Source: Gibbula magus (lineage: Eukaryota; Mollusca; Gastropoda; Trochida; Trochidae). Taken from it: a stretch of DNA of 64,000 nucleotides. The notes under the pieces were generated by a model. The model ran no database searches, was not told where the DNA came from, and saw only the letters and a list, made by a program, of their open reading frames with translations. Positions 55,851-64,000 of this stretch are shown here, one piece after another. Where the stretch lies: assembly GCA_936450465.1 (NCBI GenBank), contig OW388298.1, positions 10,054,663-10,118,662 of the forward strand. The letters run 5' to 3'. The position numbers and the translations under genes were made by a program. Each line of letters starts with the position of its first letter. Positions within the stretch are counted from its first letter, which is position 1.

Positions 55851-56231
55851 GAAAACGTTTCCAGTATTTTAGATAGAAGGTAAACATAATCGATACTGAA
55901 TCCACCTAGATGAAGTGGTCAGGTTTTTCTTTGTATAAATTTAATTTAAATTTCCAGGACTTTCTTTCACTTGACAAATTGGATGTTCCTACACTAGGGC
56001 TTGTGCTGTCTGCAAGATTGTGTATATAGACTGGTACATCGGAACCTGCAAGGTCAAATCAAAATATTTTAGTCTGTTTCTTTATCACAATTTGACTTCA
56101 AGTCAGTGGATTAAAGTATCTCATGTTATGATTTTGTGTCGTCTTTTCTTTGTCAAGTATCCAATGATTCTAAATAATAACAAATCATTGACAACTTTAT
56201 TATCCTGCTCTATCAGGGTATTTTGCTATCC

Positions 56232-56595
56232 GCAAGGGGGCGGGATAGCGCTGTGGTTAGCGTATTCAGCTTGTTCAAGAGGTCCGGGGTTTGAATTCCG
56301 CCAGGGGCACAACAACTTTGTCTGCAGTAGAGAACTGTTCTACACGCAGTAAGGTTTGGGTGCAATGCTACACTTAATTTAAGCGTAGTACTACCCATGG
56401 TTTGAGCCGCGATATAAGTGAAATACTCATGAAAGCGGCGTTTAACCTCAACTCACCCAAGCCAATGCTCGCAGGTTTCACCGAAATGCATAGCCACATG
56501 GCGTTGCGGGCTTTCTCCCCCCCATAATACTAGCAGCCACGATGTAAGTGAATACTCTTGAAAGCGGCGTTAACTCCCAAATCACCTTGCCTCAT
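56232..56595 (+). mobile_element. tRNA-derived SINE, rearranged
   Basis: Complete head and first body half to 'tacccatggtttgag', then a tail (gatataagtgaaatactc ... ctcaactcaccc), then a second centre-to-tail piece (gccaatgctcgcaggtttca ... ctcatc). Either a duplication or two copies fused. Confidence 0.82.
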
Positions 56596-57348
56596 CTCAT
56601 CCGGAAACTGCCAACTTGGCTTGAAATTGAAGGCACTGTAGCACGCCATTCTAATTTGAAGTAAAGGGCTCTTACAAAATGGTAAACAAGACCAGTGTTA
56701 CCAATGGCTAAATATTACTGCTGAATCAATAAAAAGAGCTCTAAAATGAATGTACATCGTTCAGTTAGCCATGTGAGTCCATTTAGCATTGAGTGGACAT
56801 TTGATGGTGTTTACATTAAAATGAAAGTCGTTCAAGTGATCTGACTGATGTAGTGATACCTTAACACTCCAGTAGTGTTTCAAATATATAACCATGATAG
56901 ATTGGTCAACCATCTTGCTGTCCGAACTCTCTAAATCGCATGAGACCTACAAATCTACCTCTCACACTGAAGAGGTCCACAAAATTGTCGCTTTAATTAA
57001 ATGTTGTGACATTTTCTTTCAATATGGATAATCGTTTTCTATGGATACAGCATATTTTATTGCATAAACTTTAATAAATGGCAAATTTGACAAAAAATAA
57101 TACAGTGTATGCAAAAAATGTGCTATGAGATGGGTTCAAATACCAGATAAACCAGTAACTTCCTAAACAATGGTATAATCATTTTGTACCAGAAACACTA
57201 CACATTTTTAAACCACATAAGGTGCATATTGACATTAACAAGAAATTATGTGTCTAAAGTTCTGAGAAATTAGTTCTGTATGCAAGATATCCTCCAGACC
57301 AATAAGAAGGCCAATGGTACATAACAAATAATAACCACTATCGCTTTG

Positions 57349-57738
57349 TCTCGTGATGGGTAAAGCACAGGTGAAGTTTAGCGCAAATATGTTTCGCAAC
57401 AGAGATGAGCGCAAGTTTGTGAGTGAAAATTGAGACGAAGAACTGCCCCAGAAGCCGCTCTGAGCGCTAATTAAATGTATTTATTTTACTAGTGTAAATG
57501 TAACATGGGGTTGGGATGCATTGAGCACGACCCTGTGTTCAAATGGGTGTCGAGTTTTGGGACATTGAACTTTGACAATACAAAATTATTTCGATTTGAG
57601 TCGAGAGAAAGACGTTGCCTACCTTTGCTCACTTTGTTTGCACATAGGCAAAACTGGTCGTTGCGCAACATATTTGCGCTAAACTTCACCTGTGGATAAA
57701 GCCACCCATGAAAATGCCAGCTTTACCTCATCACGAGA
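57349..57738. mobile_element. 390-bp MITE-like element with ~50-bp inverted ends
   Basis: tctcgtgatgggtaaagc ... aggtgaagtttagcgcaaat at left is the inverse of atttgcgctaaacttcacct ... tttacctcatcacgaga at right. Open frames inside on both strands are mirror artefacts. Confidence 0.85.
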
Positions 57739-58074
57739 TAAGATATTACACTGAAACCAACACAATATTATGTTTATTATATGCCGCTGTGGTTGGAAAT
57801 GTGATGTTTAAGCCAAGACTGCTTCAATTCAGCAAGTTCTGACAACACCATACTTAACAATGGCAATGACGTTGAGTTGCACATATCACATTTCCTTAGC
57901 AACCAGTTTCGCCACGCCTTGCCGTATTTTATCGTCTGTGACGTCATAAAACGATAATTCGTGACGTCACTGTAACTTGTTGTAGCAAGAGAAGTGAGCC
58001 GTTTCCTGACTATTTTTACAGAAATCAAATAGGAATAGAATGGGTAACTAGAAATATGTGCATGTGATGCACTC
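57739..58074. other. Non-coding, with two tgacgtca octamers
   Basis: gtgacgtcat (57938-57947) and gtgacgtcac (57961-57970). No exon or other element seen. Confidence 0.4.
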
Positions 58075-59335
58075 TAATGTCCCCCGCTCCAACTTTCAAT
58101 CAAACCTAGTCATATTACCCTTATTTTTCACTTATGCTAAGCACTAAGTTCAATACAGCATTAATAACGAGAAATAACAAATTCAGAATAGCCAACGTAG
58201 CAAAAGGCACAACTCTATTACTAGGTCTAAGCAAATACAAAGTTTGGTGAAAAAATATTGAACGGTTTTGGAGATAGAGGCCGGAAAAGGTCCCTACCCC
58301 CAATATGCACTAAGTTCAAATATGGTCAAGGTCACCAAAATCGACTGGTGTCTGCGTCATCCCCAAATGTAGACTTGCAACAAATTTGAAGACTTTTTGT
58401 CCATCCAGTCATGATATATCGCGTTAACAAGAGTTCTAAAAGTGGTCAAACTGTCGCAATAAGGTCAAGGTCACCAAAATCGACTGGTGTCTGCGTCATC
58501 CCCCAATGTAGACTTGCAACAGATTTGAAGACTTTTTGTCCATCCAGTCATGATATATCGCGTTAACAAGAGTTCGAAAAGTGGTCAAAGTGTCGCAGTG
58601 ACCTTGAAAATAAGGTAAAGGTGACCAAAATCGACTGGTGTCTGCGTCTTCCCCCAATGTAGGCCGACACCAAATTTGAAACCTCTTGATGCAACGCTTC
58701 GTGAGATATTGCGTTAACAAGAGTTTGAAAAGTGGTCAAAGTGTCGTGGTGACCTTGAAAATAAGGTCAAGGTCACCAAAATCGACTGGTGTCTGCGTCT
58801 TCCCACAATGTAGGCTGACACCAAATTTGAAGACTTTGGATAAAATGCTACATGAGATATCGCGTTAACAAGAAATGTGACAAACGGACGTATGGACGGA
58901 CGTACGGACGCCGCTGAATACATAGTCCCCCGTTCCGGGTTGGGGCGGGGGGCAATAAAAAAATTCAGGATAACCAAAATAGCAAAAGGCACCACTCCAC
59001 CACTAGGTCTAACCACATACCAAGTTTCGTAAAGAAATACTAGATAGATTTTGCAATAGAGGCCGAAAAAGGTCCCTACCCCCAATTTGCACTAAGTTCA
59101 AATTGTTTCCATGGAAACCAGAAAAAAATAAAAAATTCAGTATAACCAAAATAGCAAAAGGCACCACTCCACCACAAGGTCTAACCATATACCAAGTTTC
59201 GTGAAAAAACTATTGAACGGTTTTTGAGATATGGCCCGGAAAAGAAAGCATTTCGGAATAACGGAATAACGGAATGACGGACAGAGGCGAAAACATTATG
59301 TCTCCCGAACAAAATTTCGGGGGACATAATAAAGA
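58075..59335 (-). repeat. Long copy of the 'gtcccccgaa' dispersed repeat with internal tandem units
   Basis: Outer parts match 35682-36127 in inverse (aatgtcccccgctccaactt at left, gggggacataat at right, near 59318-59330). The centre (58320-58910) has four ~140-bp units containing aggtcaccaaaatcgactgg, tgtctgcgtc, caaatttgaagactttt and atatcgcgttaacaagag. It ends with gacggacgtacggacgccgc. A repeat of tcag-ataaccaaaatagcaaaa occurs twice at 58975-59160. No coding domain recognised. Confidence 0.85.
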
Positions 59336-60352
59336 AATTATTACACCCGGAACTGTCATATGACACACTTCCTCGGGTAATATGTATGAAATTAGCTTGT
59401 AAAGAAGCCAGCCCTAAAAGAGTTATTATTTTGTATTTAATTGGCAAAATTAAAGAAAAACTTCCAAAATAACCAACCCGGACCAAAACCTACCAGGTTC
59501 CGGGCTGGAGGACGGGCTGGAGGACGGGCTGGAGGAAGGGCCTTATTGCATTCACTTTATCATCCCTCTGTGTCTTTTCACTGTTGCGAAACTGATATCA
59601 AACTGCTGTGGTGGGAACATTTTCTTCAAACTGAGATAAAAGATCCAAATCACAACCATGACCAACATTGACACACATTGTTTATTGCACTTCAAAAATG
59701 TACATTTAATATTATGTAATATAAGAGTGAAATATATGTCTTCTACAAGTCAACCTGTTACAGCTCAACAATAATTATATCGTTACCGATCATGCAAGAT
59801 AAAATCCACATCATGTGTACATGCAGTGATGAAAATATCGGTGAAAACGTTGATAAAATTATAATCAATTTTAAATTGATACAATATATCTAAAGCCAAT
59901 TCGATTAAAATTAATATCTTTGCCGATTATGTATGCATGGCTGAAGATATGACATCAGTTCTGACTTACCGAACTGTACCGTTTTAATGCTAATCGATTC
60001 AGTATAGTGATAATCTAGTGATAAATTTTTTTATTTTGATCAAAACCAAAAAATGCACCAGTGTTGGCGTGCACCAATTCGTTAAACATTATTTTTGAAA
60101 CTTATCGAAAGCATTGAAAAAGACATATTTAGGTTGGCAGTGTTTAATAAATATTTTAACAAGTATGGGACATTTAATTTCTAGTGCACGTCCAATCATT
60201 GAAAACAAGTAATTGTCATGTGTTTGGCATTGGGGGGGAGAATGCAAGTCTAGTGAGATGATCTAAACTTAAATCTAGCCATGGTACTTTGGAACAATGA
60301 AATGTTATGAAAATTTAAATACTATTACCAGTGAAGGATCCAGAAATTTTGA
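59336..60352. other. Intergenic, nothing recognised
   Basis: AT-rich. Contains a 3-copy 12-bp direct repeat (acgggctggagg) at 59510-59537, and nothing else of note. Confidence 0.5.
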
Positions 60353-60377
60353 AGGGGGGGGGGGGGGGGGGGGGGGG
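60353..60377. repeat. Poly-G tract, about 25 bases
   Basis: A G run followed by a C-rich stretch (60378-60436), part of a short 'ggatccagaaattttgaagggg ... ccctggatccgtcacc' unit, where gtgaaggatcca and tggatccgtcac are inverse ends. Confidence 0.9.
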
Positions 60378-60660
60378 TCCAGACCCCCTCGAGCATCCCC
60401 TACTACCAACCCCCCACCCCCCACCTCCCACCCCTGGATCCGTCACCGATTATGTTGAATTGATAATTAGTGCATTCATCAGAGAAGTACAATTCCATTT
60501 GACAAGGTCTTATGTCTTACCATTACAATCAGATTGATCAAAATAAAAATAAAAATTAAATCAAATGCTTTAATTAATATTGTGTGTAAGGAAACAACGA
60601 ACTTGTATCATAATGCTAATGCTGGAAGACATAACGTGAAATACATTTAATAGCGTCATA

Positions 60661-60729
60661 GCCCTTGGAAGTTTGTAAATTTGTCACCCATTTCAATGTG
60701 ATTGTGGCTTTGCTGGAAACTTCCAAGGG
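60661..60729. other. 13-bp inverted repeat
   Basis: cccttggaagttt and aaacttccaaggg, 43 bases apart. Confidence 0.7.
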
Positions 60730-60999
60730 CATTGCACATGTCCAAAATAATTAAAACACTGAACGCTTTGACAAAGCAGGTAAATACATAAAGGACTAGA
60801 TACACAGACTCAATCCTCCTGTAGCAGTTGCTGATTCAAGCTCAGACAATCAGATCACATAGCAACTCTTAGCTAAAATATAAATGACTGAATCAAACAG
60901 ATCTTCATCACCTAAGTGACAGCGTTACTTGGTAACCATTGGTTTAACATATTTTATTCATGATGAAACGGATTGGAAACAAGTTATCTAACCCTTTTC

Positions 61000-61440
61000 T
61001 GGTAACCATTCTCATCCCACAGAGTTCCAGAGTAGAGATTACTTCACTCAGTTCTTCCCACATAACCTCTGTTGCATATATCGGCAGAATAAATAGAGGA
61101 TCCTCACTGGCTGCATCAACAATTAGCTTTGATTAGCAATGTTGTTTCAAACTGAGCATTCCGTAACTATTGAAATGATGAATAGCTTTATCTGTGAGAT
61201 GCGCACCTATCAAAGACAAAAGTATGCAGCAGATGAAAAACAGATTTTTTGGTGTTTTTTTTTTTAATTTCGCTTTTTTTATTGTACAAAGTAAAACAGA
61301 ATTTGATTGACTGTTTGAGAGGCATTCAGAATTTGATTGGATAGACATAAGGACAATGTCCGAGTTGCAAACGTTCATGATGGTTACGACAGAAGACCTG
61401 AGCAGAGTAATCTCTGTGGGAAGAGAATGGTGGGTAACTA
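61000..61440. mobile_element. Foldback related to 46226-46624
   Basis: ggtaaccattctcatcccac ... agattact at left faces agtaatctctgtgggaagag aatggtgggtaac at right. The left side also carries actcagttcttccca and cctctgttgcatata as in the 46-kb copy. The left arm has an 11-base insertion. Confidence 0.75.
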
Positions 61441-62445
61441 GAGAGTGAGGTGTCTGTCTTCTTGAGTTAATAACTCCTCTGGGTTTCATTCATTTCATTT
61501 CATTCACAAACTGATTCTTAACACTCTTAGACCCAGTCGTAACTTAAACTATTCACATGTTTTAAATAGAACCTAATCTTGTGTTAAATTATCAATAAGA
61601 ATTGAAAGTGAAATCTTTTTTTAAATCATCGTTAAAATTTTGTTCCAGGTATGCTGTGAAAAGCGAATCATCTCTGGAGGTATTAATGAGGGATAAATGC
61701 ACGCGATACTAAAATTCAACAAACATAACAAAACATGAACACAAACAGCAACTGACAATAAATAGAGAACAAAACTTGGGACAACAGCGGTAATTTTAAG
61801 TACTTTTCATTATTTGAATTGAATTTTTTAAACAAAAGTTTTTTTCGATATCAATCAAGGATTAATGCGAAGAATTAAGAGTTTATTTTTCACAAAAGTG
61901 ACAACCAAGATATGAGAATTTTTCGTTCATTTTGAATTAAAAGTCTGCTGGCATGAACAAAAACCTTTTTCGATAAATGTACATATATGTAAAAAAATAT
62001 CACTGTGAAAAATATTGAATAAGCTGACCAGATTTAACATGAAATATACCACATATAAATACATTCAAATGTTCATTATAATAGAGTGTACAGGTATGAA
62101 TATAACAAGTGACTTACTAGATTAGTTCATCATAGATATATAGATATAGATATAGATATAGTTATCTATGTAAATGCATGCACATGCAGTTGATAATAAA
62201 CAAACAAACATTTTATCAAGTTAAAATCTGCTTCAAAATGCCCTTCAAGGATGTTTTTAAGGAAGAAAACAAACTGCCCTATACTCAAAACCATTAAAAC
62301 TCAACTCAACTATGATTTTCCCTTGACGGCACATAGACACGCTCAGGGTTCACAAATCAGTCGCAATTGGTGGCAGCATAAAAACCAATTGAAACCTAAC
62401 TTAATAGAATGGACTACAATTGATTGTAACTCTATAATTCACGGT
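61441..62445. other. Intergenic, nothing recognised
   Basis: AT-rich, with a (tagata)n microsatellite at about 62134-62162. Confidence 0.5.
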
Positions 62446-62449
62446 TTAG

Positions 62450-62520
62450 ACCCCCCCCCCCCCCCCCCCTTATTGAAACATTTTGCAAATAAATTTCATG
62501 GGAACCCCCCCCCCCCCCCC
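62450..62520. repeat. Two poly-C tracts
   Basis: Runs of about 20 and 17 C separated by an AT-rich stretch. Followed by a (ta)n run at 62576-62593. Confidence 0.9.
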
Positions 62521-62593
62521 ACTCCTTTTTTCAGTATGTAAACCCCTATGATAGGTGGTTTTGTTTAGCGCATATACATATATATATATATAT

Positions 62594-63899
62594 CTTACTT
62601 ACAATCAGTTGCAGTAACTAAGTTTTGAAACTGAAATTGCATTTTTAATGGCTTTGAGTGTAGTTATTTAAAGCTGTGAAATTCTAAACAGATTCACACA
62701 TCCTGACATTTGGTAACATTTGTTATCAATGGAAAACCAATATGTGAATAAATCTTTCAAATGCAAAAGGTACACATATATTGAAGACAAACAAACCAAG
62801 ACAATATTAAAGTCCTGATATTAAATGCAAACCAAACGATAGAAGCTTCATTAAGCCTTTAATTAATATAACAAGCTCAATTTCTATCTATCTTGCTGTT
62901 TTCTTTAGTCTTTTCTTTGTCTTTAGATTGGTGCACTATCAAAGAAGATGATAGTCCAATCTAAAATGGGTTAGACTCATCATAACTCCCATCATATGAT
63001 TAAAATGTTGTATTGACTTAGAAGATTTAGAAATAGTATAAAGCAGTCAAATGTTTTCAATAAACCGGTAGCGCATGACCATACATTCAGCTTTCCATCT
63101 CGATCAGACTACGGACTCACCCGGTGTCATATACAACCTGAGAAAAAACGTACAATACTGTAAAGAACGTGTTTTGATTTAACTGCATAACAGTTCCATG
63201 AAGGACACCCTTGTCATAAAAAGGCAGAAATAGTTGTATAAAACTAATATACTGCAAACTGCAGGGAAAACTTCAGTAATAATTTGACGATACCACAATA
63301 TCCTCATCTTTCAACTATATTCACTGATGCTGTTTTCGGTCATAGTTTTAGTTTCTGCCTTCCTCGAAACACTTACAATTCATGCTAGCACTACAATCCC
63401 TATGTTATAATAGGCTACACCCAATCTCATTAAAATCAGATCATTGATTCGTTCCCTAGGCTTATTTGCTAATTTGAGTTGTCACTCATCTATGATCTGA
63501 CAGAATCCTGTAGAGATCTGTGTCCACAGGAAGTTATAATCTTACCAACCAGAGTCATGCTTTCAAATTTCTAAAAGTAACTGAAAAGTTCGAACATGGC
63601 TTTTCTGAACAACGTTGGGGAGAGAATACCTTAGCGGAAATTGGGCTACAGCTGATTGTAACTCTACAATTGTTTGTGGAACAGGACCCTGGTCAGTCAA
63701 TAACTGATTTCAATGGATGAGAGAAAACAATGTCCTTTGTCTCAAGTCCATAAAAACAGATATTAACTTCATCACCAGTTCATCCTTGGTCAATATTGTT
63801 TTCTAGATTCCATAAAACAGGCACTGACCTGGGCCTCCTTTCACAAAACAACCTTTACTAAGGTCAACCTTAACTCCCATTCTTCAACATTGCACTAAG
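62594..63899. other. Intergenic, nothing recognised
   Basis: AT-rich; a weak similarity (gattgtaactctac/taatt) links 62415-62440 and 63650-63675. No exon seen. Confidence 0.45.
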
Positions 63900-63985
63900 T
63901 AGGGCTGGGACGGGTATATTTTTTCTACCCGGGTGCCCGACCCTCTATTACCCTACCCTACCCGGATACCCGTTTTGTCCATCTC
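63900..63985 (+). repeat. Low-complexity 'gggtacccg' repeat at right edge
   Basis: agggctgggacgggtatatt followed by several tacccgg/cccgggt pieces. A small dispersed repeat with many short palindromes; may continue past the window. Confidence 0.45.
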
Positions 63986-64000
63986 CAACATCTAATTTGT

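Noticed and set aside
57489..57699. Overlapping frames on both strands
   Set aside because: Both lie inside a MITE with inverted ends.
58496..59085. Frames on both strands in the tandem core of the dispersed repeat
   Set aside because: Repeat-derived; period not kept in frame and no domain recognised.
62251..62541. 96-residue plus-strand frame with proline runs
   Set aside because: Prolines come from the poly-C tracts; no domain, no splice sites.

Overview
This is animal nuclear DNA: genes are split into short exons with GT/AG introns, the sequence is AT-rich, and much of it is non-coding repeats. The repeats include tRNA-headed SINEs that end in runs of 'ctcacctcacc', foldback/MITE-like elements and several minisatellites. 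That mix, together with exon proteins closest to bilaterian families, suggests a mollusc, probably a marine gastropod. The species assignment is an inference from repeat style and is not proven here.

Three protein-coding genes can be supported. (1) An archaemetzincin (AMZ2-like) gene on the minus strand at the left edge. Two certain exons (865-1381 and 2339-2447) encode the middle of the protein. The zinc-binding exon lies off the left end, and a possible first exon is at 14197-14259. (2) A complete SRPRA gene (signal recognition particle receptor alpha) on the minus strand, 32514 down to 17946. It has 14 coding exons whose junctions are all in phase and encode 642 residues. (3) A complete USF transcription factor gene on the plus strand, 34050 to 48379. 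It has 8 coding exons encoding 306 residues with a USF-specific region, bHLH and leucine zipper. SRPRA and USF are head to head, with 1.5 kb between start codons.

Layout. 1-2.5 kb: AMZ exons and a MITE. 2.6-12.1 kb: two blocks of a 38-bp minisatellite carrying a CACGTG E-box in most monomers, separated by a 3.6-kb segment holding an inverted-repeat element and a LINE fragment. 12.1-17.9 kb: SINEs, a 58-bp tandem repeat, and a 563-bp duplicate of SRPRA exon 1 with flanks. 17.9-32.5 kb: SRPRA, with a 44-bp minisatellite (41 copies), 30-bp and 31-bp minisatellites, SINEs and foldbacks in its introns. 32.5-34.0 kb: the shared SRPRA/USF upstream region, which contains a 440-bp foldback element with CRE-like sites. 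34.0-48.4 kb: USF. 48.4-64 kb: no recognisable gene, many dispersed repeats, poly-G/poly-C tracts and MITEs.

The genes are housekeeping genes and are not a pathway: SRPRA docks ribosome-SRP complexes at the ER, USF is an E-box transcription factor, and AMZ is a metallopeptidase. No prokaryotic-type system, CRISPR array, rRNA or true tRNA gene was found. The most interesting items are the exact copy of SRPRA exon 1 placed in the likely first intron of AMZ, the tandem in-frame splice donors inside the USF DNA-binding domain, and the large E-box minisatellite with a 1482-bp higher-order repeat.
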